A stretch of DNA of 12,408 bases. Origin: JABDQZ01 sp050049775 (GTDB lineage: Bacteria > Pseudomonadota > Gammaproteobacteria > Chromatiales > Chromatiaceae). The notes under the pieces are model-generated. The model worked only from the letters and a program-made list of their open reading frames with translations, made no database searches and was not told the origin of the DNA. How positions within the stretch are numbered: the first letter of the stretch is position 1; each line of letters starts with the position of its first letter. Both the position numbers and the translations under genes were made by a program. Shown in pieces: positions 1-6,560 of this stretch. Location of the stretch: NCBI GenBank assembly GCA_050049775.1, contig JASFVP010000072.1, forward strand, positions 1 through 12,408, read 5' to 3'.

Positions 1-150
1 ATCCAGAATTTTGCCGTTGCCGACAGCGATCACTTCACCCTGAACCGGCTTTTCAGTGGCCGCATCCGGGAGAACGATGCCACCAGGACTGGTGCGCTCC
101 TCTTCCATACGACGAACGACAACACGGTCGTGCAAAGGACGAATATTCAT
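1..150 (-). CDS. groES: Co-chaperonin GroES (N-terminal 50 residues, runs off the left edge)
   Basis: GroES forms the heptameric lid of the GroEL folding chamber in the cytoplasm. The minus strand from 150 to 1 reads 50 codons without a stop, beginning MNIRPLHDRVVVRR and continuing with GGIVLPDAATEKP and GEVIAVGNGK. These are signature segments of the GroES beta-barrel and of its mobile loop, which binds GroEL. A full protein is about 95 residues, so roughly half lies outside the window; groEL is expected further left. The ATG at 148-150 is preceded by a strong Shine-Dalgarno core, AGGAG (plus-strand positions 161-165), 10 bases upstream. A CIRCE operator and a sigma-70-like promoter lie upstream, so heat-shock control by HrcA is expected. 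The identification is secure from sequence. Confidence 0.96.
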   Translation of the reverse strand, partial: MNIRPLHDRVVVRRMEEERTSPGGIVLPDAATEKPVQGEVIAVGNGKILD

Positions 151-219
151 AACTACAAATCTCCTGATTCGTTTTGGGAAAAATTTTAATAATGTAAGAA
201 CGGGAATCCCGCCCGGATG

Positions 220-246
220 TTAGCACTCATAACTAGTGAGTGCTAA
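220..246. promoter_or_regulatory. CIRCE operator (HrcA binding site) of groESL
   Basis: The sequence is TTAGCACTC, nine bases (ATAACTAGT), then GAGTGCTAA. This is an exact match to the CIRCE consensus with perfect 9-base arms. CIRCE is bound by the repressor HrcA, which is released on heat shock. The element sits 69 bases upstream of the groES start codon and its right end touches the -10 box of the promoter, so bound HrcA would block initiation. It also lies in the transcribed leader. The match is read directly; regulation by HrcA is family knowledge, because hrcA is not in this window. Confidence 0.95.
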
Positions 247-273
247 TAATAGGGACGATCATTAGTGAGTCAA
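246..273 (-). promoter_or_regulatory. Sigma-70-like promoter of groES
   Basis: On the minus strand, TTGACT (plus positions 268-273, five of six matches to TTGACA) is followed after 16 bases by TATTAT (246-251, five of six matches to TATAAT). Transcription would start about seven bases further on, inside CIRCE, which is the usual geometry for HrcA-repressed groE operons. I see no sigma-32-like box. This is inferred from consensus matching only. Confidence 0.75.
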
Positions 274-296
274 CAAAAGCAATTTTTATATCTCGA

Positions 297-731
297 TTAA
301 TCATGCTTTTCCCAGTGATCAATCTCAATAACCCGGCCAGACTCCTTGCGGGTATGCCCGGGAGGCGCCCCGGCCGGTGTAATGAAGCGACCGCGCTTGA
401 GCAACCACAGGATGAAACGCTGCCTGACGGGCGGGATCAACAACACAAAACCGATGGCATCGGTAATGAAGCCGGGCAACAGCAACATCAGACCGCACAT
501 CAGCAACACCGCGCCCTCGAGCATTTCCAGCGCCGGCGTCTCGCCGCGCTGCATGGTTTCACGCATGCGCATCATGGTGGAAAAGCCCTGCTGGCGCACC
601 AGCAGACCGCCGACCACCGCGGTGAAAATCACCAGCATCACCGTGCTGAAAGCACCGATCTGGCCGCCTACCGCGAGCATGAAATACAACTCGATCAGCG
701 GCACAGCCACGAAAAGAAACAAAAAAACCAT
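297..731 (-). CDS. fxsA: FxsA family inner-membrane protein
   Basis: This 144-residue protein belongs to the FxsA family, named because extra copies of the E. coli gene relieve exclusion of phage T7 by the F plasmid; its normal role is unknown. It is hydrophobic, with likely membrane segments near residues 2-20, 26-44 and 71-100. The family hallmarks are visible: PLIELYFML (11-19) and LLLPGFITDAIGF (83-95) followed by PPVR. The tail after about residue 112 is hydrophilic. The ATG at 731 is the natural start, because the hydrophobic segment begins at once; only a weak AAGG lies upstream. The gene lies between groES and cutA, as in E. coli, and points toward groES. No terminator is visible between its stop and the groES promoter, so readthrough into groESL is possible. 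Family assignment is confident; function is not. Confidence 0.9.
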   Translation of the reverse strand: MVFLFLFVAVPLIELYFMLAVGGQIGAFSTVMLVIFTAVVGGLLVRQQGFSTMMRMRETMQRGETPALEMLEGAVLLMCGLMLLLPGFITDAIGFVLLIPPVRQRFILWLLKRGRFITPAGAPPGHTRKESGRVIEIDHWEKHD

Positions 732-804
732 AATAAAAATAGCCTTATACTGACTTCACGGCAGACTAGTTACCGTACCGCTTATGAATTAAGATTGTCG
801 GGGT

Positions 805-1128
805 ATGTCCGGCATCATTATCTACTGCACCTGTCCTGATATTGCGACGGCGGAGAAAATTTCAAGACAACTGGTCGAAGCCAAGCTGGCTGCCTGCGTC
901 AACATGCTACCCGGCGTCACCTCCATTTACGCATGGCAGGGAAAGATCGAGCAGTCCGCCGAGGTCCTGTTGTTGATCAAAAGCGTGCAGGAACGCTTTG
1001 TACAAATCAGCGCACTGATCGAAGACATACACCCGTATGAACTCCCGGAACTGATCGCAGTCTCTATCATGGATGGTTTACCCGGCTACCTTGACTGGAT
1101 AAAACAATGCACAACAACAAAAAACTGA
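805..1128 (+). CDS. cutA: Divalent-cation tolerance protein CutA
   Basis: CutA is a small, very stable trimeric protein with a ferredoxin-like fold, linked genetically in E. coli to copper and other divalent-metal tolerance; its molecular role is still debated. The 107-residue product has the family core: KLAACVNMLPGVTSIYAWQGK (residues about 27-47), the EVLLLIKS strand, and HPYELPELI near residues 76-84, followed by YLDWI. The ATG at 805 is the only reasonable start, because a stop lies in frame at 790-792. There is no well-spaced ribosome-binding site, only GGGG almost touching the ATG, so initiation may be weak or leaderless. No clear promoter was found in the 73-base divergent gap with fxsA. 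The last 22 bases overlap dsbD, so the two are probably co-transcribed and translationally coupled. Confidence 0.93.
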   Translation: MSGIIIYCTCPDIATAEKISRQLVEAKLAACVNMLPGVTSIYAWQGKIEQSAEVLLLIKSVQERFVQISALIEDIHPYELPELIAVSIMDGLPGYLDWIKQCTTTKN

Positions 1129-3569
1129 TCTCACTGTTATGGTTTGGCCTGCTGGCCCTGCTGCTTGGCGCGCCCGGCGCATACGCCATCGATGAAGACG
1201 AACTGCTCACCCCGAAACAGGCGTTTCCGATTTCCGCCGACGGCTCCCAATCGGACAAGATCCGCGTCAAATGGCGCATCGCCGAGGGTTACTATCTGTA
1301 TCAGAGTAAAATCAAGTTCACCACCGAATCGTCCGGCCTGACCCTCGAAACACCGAATTTCCCGCCCGCCGAAATCAAGCACGACGACTTTTTTGGCGAC
1401 GTCAGCATTTACCGCGACGAAGTCATTATTGAAATCCCGGTGAAAAAATCCAAAGACGCACCGCAGATCATCACGCTGCACGCCAAGTCACAGGGTTGTG
1501 CCGACATCGGCGTGTGTTTCCCGCCGCAGACCCAGACCGTACTGGTGGCGATGACCGCCGACGCCGATCGGCCGCCGCCGGTTGACCCCAACATGGTTGA
1601 AGAGCCTGAGGCCAGCGGCACCGGCGACCCATCAACCAACGATGCCGTCGAAACAGAAAGCGTTGTAGACCACGAAGAAAACCCGTCGTCCAGCCGCGAT
1701 GCGCTGGCCGCACTCAGCGCTTTCGGCGAGGAAATTGGCATCGACGCCGAAGAGGACGACCTGCTCACGCCCGAACAGGCGTACCAACTCAGTTACGCCA
1801 TCAACAACGACCGGCTCGAACTGAACTTCCAGATTGCCGAAGGCACCTATCTGTATTACGACAAACTGAAGCTGAAACTGCCCGCCGACAGCGACTTGCA
1901 ACTGGGTGACTTCCAGCTGCCCGAACCAGAAACCAAAGAGGACTCGGTACGGCCTGACGGCTCGATCGGCCCGGTCGATATCTATCACGGCAGCGTCAGC
2001 CTGAGCGCACCCCTGATCAACAACAGCAGCCAGGCAGGCACGACCGAACTGAGCATTCACTACCAGGGCTGCGCCGAGCGTGGCATCTGTTATCCACCGA
2101 TCACAAAAACCGTGCAGCTGGATTATCCGGCAGCCGGCCAGGGATCGGTCAGCCTCAGCGGTGACGCCATTACCGGAGCCGCATCAACAACCGTCGCGAC
2201 AACCGATGAAGCAGAGACGCCGGCAAGCAGCCCCGCCTCTGCGGACAGCAGCGGTTCGGAAGAAGACCGCATCGCCAGCGTCATCAAAAGCAGCGGCTCG
2301 CTCGCTGTTATCGGCATTTTCTTTGCAATCGGTCTCGGCCTGGCGTTCACGCCCTGTGTGTTCCCGATGATTCCGATCCTGTCCGGCATCATCACCGGCC
2401 AGGGTGAAAACATCACGACACGCAAGGCGGCTTTCCTGTCGACCGTGTACGTGCTGGCCATGGCGATCACCTACACCGCCGCCGGTGTGTTCGCCGCCAT
2501 GTCCGGTGAGAACCTGCAGATCCTGCTGCAGATCCCCTGGGTGATCGCCCTGTTTGCTCTCATCTTTGTGCTGTTGGCACTGTCGATGTTCGGTTTTTAC
2601 GAGCTGCAACTGCCGAGCAGCCTGCAAAGCAAAATCACGGAAATCAGTAACAAGCAGTCCGGCGGCAACGTCATTGGCGTCGCCATCATGGGCTTTTTGT
2701 CGGCCTTGATTGTCGGTCCCTGCGTGGCGCCGCCACTGGCCGGCGCGCTGCTGTACATCAGCCAGACCAACGATCCGATACTCGGCGGCCTGGCCCTGTT
2801 CGCCATGAGCATGGGCATGGGCACACCGCTGATCCTGATCGGCGCCTCGGCCGGCAAACTGCTGCCACGCGCCGGCGGCTGGATGGATACCGTCAAGGCG
2901 GTATTTGGCGTCAGCATGCTGGGTCTGGCGATTTATTTCCTCGAACGCATCCTGCCGGAAAGCGTGATCCTGTTGCTGTGGGGACTGCTGTTGATCAGCT
3001 CCGCCGTCTACATGGGCGCACTTACGCAACTGCCGATCGAAGCCAGTGGCTGGAGCAAGCTCTGGAAGAGCCTCGGCATCGCCCTGCTGATCTACGGCGC
3101 CCTGCTACTGGTCGGCGCCGCCGCCGACAGCAAGGACGTACGCCAGCCACTCAGGGGCATCGCCTTTTCTTCCGGCACCGGCCATGCCGGCGGCCCGGCA
3201 GTGCGCCACTTCGAACGCATCACCACCATGCAGCAACTCGACGACCGCTTGGCGCAGGCCAGGGCAGCGGGCAAACCCGCCGTGCTGGACTTTTACGCCG
3301 ACTGGTGCACCTACTGCAAGACCATGGAAAAGGAAATCTTCCCGGCGCCGGACGCCCAGGCGGCACTCGCCAATGCCGTGCTGATTCAGGCGGACGTCAC
3401 CGATGCCGGCAGTCCGCAGGCCAAGGCGCTGATGCAACGCTTTGGCGTCATCGCACCACCGGTCCTGGTCTTCTGGGATGCTGAGGGTAACGAACTCAAA
3501 CAACACAAAATCGTCGGCGATGTCACGCTTGAGCAGTTTGTCAACAAAACACGGAAGGCCATCCAGTGA
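1107..3569 (+). CDS. dsbD: Thiol:disulfide interchange protein DsbD with duplicated N-terminal alpha domain
   Basis: DsbD passes electrons from cytoplasmic thioredoxin to periplasmic thiol proteins. The 820 residues read: signal peptide (1 to about 27, ending AYA); alpha domain 1 (about 32-147) with YLY at 63-65 and redox pair C131/C137 in CADIGVCFPP; an acidic linker (about 150-215); alpha domain 2 (about 218-340) with YLY at 248-250 and C322/C328 in CAERGICYPP; a Ser/Thr/Ala-rich linker to about 395; the beta domain (about 398-672, eight likely membrane segments) with C417 in FTPCVFP and C539 in VGPCVAPP; and a thioredoxin-like gamma domain with C734/C737 in WCTYC. E. coli DsbD has one alpha domain and about 565 residues, so the second alpha domain and the linkers explain the extra length. 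All cysteine pairs are present, so the protein looks functional. It starts inside cutA and its stop overlaps the next gene by four bases. The product name is secure; use of both alpha domains is inferred. Confidence 0.96.
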   Translation: MHNNKKLISLLWFGLLALLLGAPGAYAIDEDELLTPKQAFPISADGSQSDKIRVKWRIAEGYYLYQSKIKFTTESSGLTLETPNFPPAEIKHDDFFGDVSIYRDEVIIEIPVKKSKDAPQIITLHAKSQGCADIGVCFPPQTQTVLVAMTADADRPPPVDPNMVEEPEASGTGDPSTNDAVETESVVDHEENPSSSRDALAALSAFGEEIGIDAEEDDLLTPEQAYQLSYAINNDRLELNFQIAEGTYLYYDKLKLKLPADSDLQLGDFQLPEPETKEDSVRPDGSIGPVDIYHGSVSLSAPLINNSSQAGTTELSIHYQGCAERGICYPPITKTVQLDYPAAGQGSVSLSGDAITGAASTTVATTDEAETPASSPASADSSGSEEDRIASVIKSSGSLAVIGIFFAIGLGLAFTPCVFPMIPILSGIITGQGENITTRKAAFLSTVYVLAMAITYTAAGVFAAMSGENLQILLQIPWVIALFALIFVLLALSMFGFYELQLPSSLQSKITEISNKQSGGNVIGVAIMGFLSALIVGPCVAPPLAGALLYISQTNDPILGGLALFAMSMGMGTPLILIGASAGKLLPRAGGWMDTVKAVFGVSMLGLAIYFLERILPESVILLLWGLLLISSAVYMGALTQLPIEASGWSKLWKSLGIALLIYGALLLVGAAADSKDVRQPLRGIAFSSGTGHAGGPAVRHFERITTMQQLDDRLAQARAAGKPAVLDFYADWCTYCKTMEKEIFPAPDAQAALANAVLIQADVTDAGSPQAKALMQRFGVIAPPVLVFWDAEGNELKQHKIVGDVTLEQFVNKTRKAIQ

Positions 3570-4099
3570 ACACGTTCAAATTTGTCGCCCTGCTCGCCAT
3601 CGCCAGCGCCGCGTTTGGCGTCGCCCTGGGTTTTTACCAGAAACAGTCGGAGCCACAAGCCGCCGACAGTGAGACAATCACGACCCTGGATAAGCTGCCA
3701 GCATTTTCCTACCCGGACCTGCAAGGTAATCAACGCAGTTCTTCCGAATGGCGCAATACCGTGGTTGTTTTGAATTTCTGGGCCAGCTGGTGCCCGCCGT
3801 GTCGCAAGGAAACCCCGGACTTCATCGAGTTGCAGAACCGGCATCAGGGCAAGGTGCAATTTGTCGGCATCGCCATCGACGACCAGCAGCCGGTCGCCGA
3901 ATTTGCGAAAAGCTTCGGCATCAACTACCCGACCCTGCTCGGCGACATGGCGGCAATTGAAATGTCCAGACAACTCGGCAACCGTTTCAGCGGCCTGCCC
4001 TTTACTGCCATCTTCGACCGCGAAGGCAAATTACAGCATGCACACACCGGCGGCCTCTCTCGCGAGACACTCGAAAAACAGCTGCAGGAATTAATGTAA
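3566..4099 (+). CDS. Membrane-anchored TlpA/ResA-type thioredoxin
   Basis: This 177-residue protein has an N-terminal membrane anchor (residues about 5-23) and a periplasmic thioredoxin fold with WASWCPPC, cysteines 76 and 79, and a likely cis-proline at 145 in SGLPFTAIFD. TlpA/ResA/CcmG proteins reduce specific periplasmic targets such as apocytochrome c or copper-site proteins, and are themselves reduced by DsbD or CcdA. The start is GTG at 3566, overlapping the dsbD stop (GTGA), with a good ribosome-binding site GGAAGG at 3553-3558. Co-translation with dsbD suggests DsbD is its electron donor. CcmG (DsbE) is an alternative name, but no ccm genes are nearby, so the substrate is unknown and I give no symbol. 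Confidence 0.9.
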   Translation: MNTFKFVALLAIASAAFGVALGFYQKQSEPQAADSETITTLDKLPAFSYPDLQGNQRSSSEWRNTVVVLNFWASWCPPCRKETPDFIELQNRHQGKVQFVGIAIDDQQPVAEFAKSFGINYPTLLGDMAAIEMSRQLGNRFSGLPFTAIFDREGKLQHAHTGGLSRETLEKQLQELM

Positions 4100-4110
4100 T
4101 TGATAAAGAT

Positions 4111-4124
4111 TCCACATTTGTGGA
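4111..4124. repeat. Short perfect palindrome between the TlpA-like gene and aroQ
   Basis: TCCACA-TT-TGTGGA is a 14-base inverted repeat just after the TlpA-like stop codon. As RNA it could form a 5-bp stem with a 4-base loop. A run of six T residues follows, but 12 bases away, too far for a normal intrinsic terminator. It could be a weak terminator or an operator upstream of the aroQ promoter. Only the symmetry is seen. Confidence 0.35.
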
Positions 4125-4153
4125 CAAAGTTAGCGTTTTTTCGCCTCCAGATA

Positions 4154-4181
4154 TAGACAAAAACCTGCCATTTCATACAAT
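4154..4181 (+). promoter_or_regulatory. Candidate sigma-70 promoter for aroQ-accB-accC
   Basis: TAGACA (4154-4159, five of six matches to TTGACA) is separated by 16 bases from TACAAT (4176-4181, five of six matches to TATAAT). Transcription would start near 4188, leaving a leader of about 35 bases before aroQ. It sits in the longest gap of this half of the window, where an operon break is expected. The call rests on consensus matching only. Confidence 0.6.
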
Positions 4182-4222
4182 AGGTGTAATTTCGAACATT
4201 CAAGTCAACGGCGGCTTCCTTC

Positions 4223-4666
4223 ATGGCGCAAATCCTGGTGCTCAACGGTCCGAATCTGAATTTACTGGGCAGCCGCGAGCCCCATCTGTATGGTAGCCAG
4301 ACGCTGGATGACATCAAAAACACACTGACAGCACAGGCCCAACAGGCCGGTGTTACGCTGGAATTAAGCCAGTCCAATGCCGAACATGAACTGATCGCGC
4401 AAATCCATCAGGCCAAAACCGATGGTGTCGCGTTCATTATCATCAACCCGGCGGCATTCACCCACACCAGTGTGGCTTTGCGTGATGCATTGCTCGGCGT
4501 CGATATCCCGTTTATCGAACTGCATCTGTCCAATGTACACGCACGTGAGGAATTTCGCCGACACTCGTATCTGTCCGATATCGCCGTCGGTATCATTGCC
4601 GGTCTGGGTCCCTTGGGTTACGAGCTTGCCCTGCAAGCTGCCATACACCGGCTGAACAACAAATAG
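4223..4666 (+). CDS. aroQ: Type II 3-dehydroquinate dehydratase
   Basis: AroQ converts 3-dehydroquinate to 3-dehydroshikimate, the third step of the shikimate pathway to chorismate and aromatic amino acids, in the cytoplasm, usually as a dodecamer. The 147 residues match the usual length of the type II family. Signatures in order: NGPNLNLLGSREP (8-20, with active-site loop Arg18), the catalytic Tyr23, INPAAFTHTS (74-83, Asn75 and His81 in the substrate pocket), and HLSNVHAREEFRRHS (101-115, catalytic His101). The ATG at 4223 matches the conserved family N-terminus; no strong ribosome-binding site is evident. accB follows after 12 bases, an arrangement common in gammaproteobacteria, so co-transcription with accBC is likely. 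Confidence 0.96.
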   Translation: MAQILVLNGPNLNLLGSREPHLYGSQTLDDIKNTLTAQAQQAGVTLELSQSNAEHELIAQIHQAKTDGVAFIIINPAAFTHTSVALRDALLGVDIPFIELHLSNVHAREEFRRHSYLSDIAVGIIAGLGPLGYELALQAAIHRLNNK

Positions 4667-4678
4667 GTCACTATCACA

Positions 4679-5128
4679 ATGGATATCCGTAAAATAAAAA
4701 AACTCATTGAACTGATCGAAGAATCAGACATTGCCGAAATCGAAATTCACGAAGGTGAGGAATCGGTGCGTCTCAGCCGCGCCAGTTCCATCTCCGCCCC
4801 GATGATCGCCGCCGCGCCGGCTGCCGTAGCCGCCCCCGCGCCTGCAGCAGCACCGGCCGCCCCAGCCGAAAGCAGCGCAGAAGCCGAGGAGACCGGCCAC
4901 GTGGTGCACTCCCCCATGGTTGGCACCTTCTACCGCGCCGCATCGCCGGGCGCGACGCCGTTTACCGATGTCGGCAGGAAGGTTTCTATCGGTGACACGC
5001 TCTGTATCATTGAGGCCATGAAAATCCTCAACCAGATTGAATCCGACCAATCCGGAACCATCACCAAAATCCTGGTCGAGAATGGCCAGCCGGTTGAGTA
5101 CAACCAACCTCTGTTTGTCATCGAATAA
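4679..5128 (+). CDS. accB: Biotin carboxyl carrier protein of acetyl-CoA carboxylase
   Basis: AccB carries the biotin arm that shuttles CO2 from biotin carboxylase to carboxyltransferase in the first committed step of fatty acid synthesis. The 149 residues show the N-terminal helix MDIRKIKKLIELIEES, a flexible Ala/Pro-rich linker (about 40-65), and the C-terminal biotinyl domain with HSPMVGTFY (77-85), a thumb segment SPGATPFT (89-96) and the biotinylation site EAMKILNQIE, with biotin expected on Lys115. The site has Ile-Leu where E. coli has Met-Met; biotinyl domains tolerate this. A modest AGG lies 11 bases before the ATG. It is 12 bases from both neighbours, aroQ and accC, and surely in one operon with them. 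Confidence 0.97.
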   Translation: MDIRKIKKLIELIEESDIAEIEIHEGEESVRLSRASSISAPMIAAAPAAVAAPAPAAAPAAPAESSAEAEETGHVVHSPMVGTFYRAASPGATPFTDVGRKVSIGDTLCIIEAMKILNQIESDQSGTITKILVENGQPVEYNQPLFVIE

Positions 5129-5140
5129 AGGCGGTATCCC

Positions 5141-6487
5141 ATGCTTGACAAAATCGTCATCGCAAATCGTGGTGAGATCGCATTACGCATACTCCGGGCC
5201 TGCCGCGAACTCGGCATCAAAACCGTGGCCGTGCATTCAGAAGCCGACCGCTGCCTCAAGCACGTGCGCCTGGCCGATGAAACCGTCTGCATCGGCCCGG
5301 CCTCTTCCACCGAAAGTTACCTGAATGTGCCGGCGTTGATCAGCGCCGCCGAAGTCACCGACGCCGTTGCCATCCATCCCGGCTACGGCTTTCTGTCTGA
5401 AAACGCCGACTTTGCCGAGCGTGTCGAAAAAAGCGGTTTCACTTTCATTGGACCCAAACCCGAAACCATTCGCATGATGGGTGACAAGATCACCGCTATC
5501 GAAGCCATGAAAGAAGCCGGTGTACCGACCGTACCCGGCTCCGACGGCCCGCTGACCAGTGACGAGGCACGCACTTTGCGACTCGGCCGTGAAATCGGCT
5601 ACCCGGTCATCATCAAGGCGGCTGGTGGTGGTGGCGGCCGCGGCATGCGTGTGGTGCATGCCGAAGCCCATCTGCTCAGCGCCATCGCCCTGACCAAAAG
5701 CGAAGCGGCAGCGGCTTTTGGCAACGATACGGTATACATGGAAAAATTCCTCGAAAACCCGCGTCATGTCGAGTTTCAGGTGCTAGCCGATACGCATGGC
5801 AACGCCATTCATCTGGGTGAACGTGATTGTTCGATGCAACGGCGTCACCAGAAAGTCATCGAGGAGGCGCCGGCACCCGGCATCACCGAGGAACAACGCA
5901 ACCGCATCGGTGAACGCTGCGCCGAAGCCTGCCGGCAGATCGGCTATCGTGGCGCCGGCACCTTCGAGTTCCTGTATGAGAACGGCGAGTTCTACTTCAT
6001 TGAAATGAATACGCGTGTGCAGGTTGAACATCCGGTCACCGAAATGATCACCGGTATCGATATCGTCAAGGAACAACTGCTGATCGCCTCCGGCGAACCG
6101 CTGTCCTACAGCCAGCAGGATGTTCATATCAACGGCCATGCGATCGAGTGCCGCATCAATGCCGAGAACCCGGACAACTTTATGCCGAGTCCCGGTAAAA
6201 TCACCAAACTGCATGTCGCAGGCGGCCCCGGCATTCGTTTTGAAAGCCATATCTACGCCGGCTATACCGTGCCGCCGTATTACGACTCCATGATCGGCAA
6301 GCTCATTGCCCACGGCGAAACCCGCAAGAGCGCACTGGCGCGCATGCACACGGCCTTGTCGGAAATGGTCATCGACGGCATCAAAACCAACATCCCGCTG
6401 CAAATCAAAAACGTCACCGACCCCTCTTTCATGGAAGGCGGCGTCAACATCCATTATCTGGAAAAGAAACTCGGTATGAGTCACTGA
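5141..6487 (+). CDS. accC: Biotin carboxylase subunit of acetyl-CoA carboxylase
   Basis: AccC uses ATP and bicarbonate to carboxylate the biotin on AccB. The 448-residue ATP-grasp enzyme aligns with E. coli AccC without shifts at the key sites: Lys116 and Lys159 (ATP binding), the glycine-rich loop GGGGGRGM (162-169), His209, Lys238 in the HQKVIEEAPAP region, metal ligands Glu276 and Glu288, Asn290, Arg292, Gln294 and Glu296 in EMNTRVQVEHP, and Arg338. The start is supported by the conserved MLDKIVIANRGEIA N-terminus and by AAAGGCGG at 5127-5134. A GC-rich hairpin follows 4 bases after the stop and may mark the end of the aroQ-accBC unit. Nothing is missing or unusual. Confidence 0.98.
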   Translation: MLDKIVIANRGEIALRILRACRELGIKTVAVHSEADRCLKHVRLADETVCIGPASSTESYLNVPALISAAEVTDAVAIHPGYGFLSENADFAERVEKSGFTFIGPKPETIRMMGDKITAIEAMKEAGVPTVPGSDGPLTSDEARTLRLGREIGYPVIIKAAGGGGGRGMRVVHAEAHLLSAIALTKSEAAAAFGNDTVYMEKFLENPRHVEFQVLADTHGNAIHLGERDCSMQRRHQKVIEEAPAPGITEEQRNRIGERCAEACRQIGYRGAGTFEFLYENGEFYFIEMNTRVQVEHPVTEMITGIDIVKEQLLIASGEPLSYSQQDVHINGHAIECRINAENPDNFMPSPGKITKLHVAGGPGIRFESHIYAGYTVPPYYDSMIGKLIAHGETRKSALARMHTALSEMVIDGIKTNIPLQIKNVTDPSFMEGGVNIHYLEKKLGMSH

Positions 6488-6491
6488 GACT

Positions 6492-6520
6492 CACCCGGGG
6501 CGGCAGGCGCGGCCCCGGTG
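6492..6520 (+). other. GC-rich hairpin between accC and prmA
   Basis: CCGGGGC (6495-6501) and GCCCCGG (6512-6518) are perfect 7-base complements with a 10-base loop. The stem extends to nine pairs if one C is bulged (CAC before, GTG after). It begins 4 bases after the accC stop. No T-run follows, so it is not a classical intrinsic terminator; it could stabilise the accC 3' end or act with a factor. The structure is read from sequence and its role is unknown. Confidence 0.5.
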
Positions 6521-6560
6521 TACCGGTTACTTGCGCACGTTAGCACCAACAAAATCGCCC

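Noticed and set aside
732..804. Divergent promoters between fxsA and cutA
   Set aside because: Isolated TATAAG- and TATACT-like boxes occur, but none has a matching -35 at normal spacing.
240..839. A 199-codon plus-strand frame opposite fxsA
   Set aside because: It mirrors the FxsA gene, is rich in His and Gln, and the strand with FxsA membrane motifs is clearly the coding one. It also overlaps the groES promoter and CIRCE.
2184..3029. A 281-codon minus-strand frame inside dsbD
   Set aside because: It is Gln/His/Ala-rich with no recognisable motif, and it lies opposite the conserved DsbD membrane domain.
6531..6560. TTG at 6531 as the prmA start
   Set aside because: It adds ten residues not seen in PrmA proteins, and ATG 6561 gives the family-like MSWLQ start. 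Neither has a ribosome-binding site.
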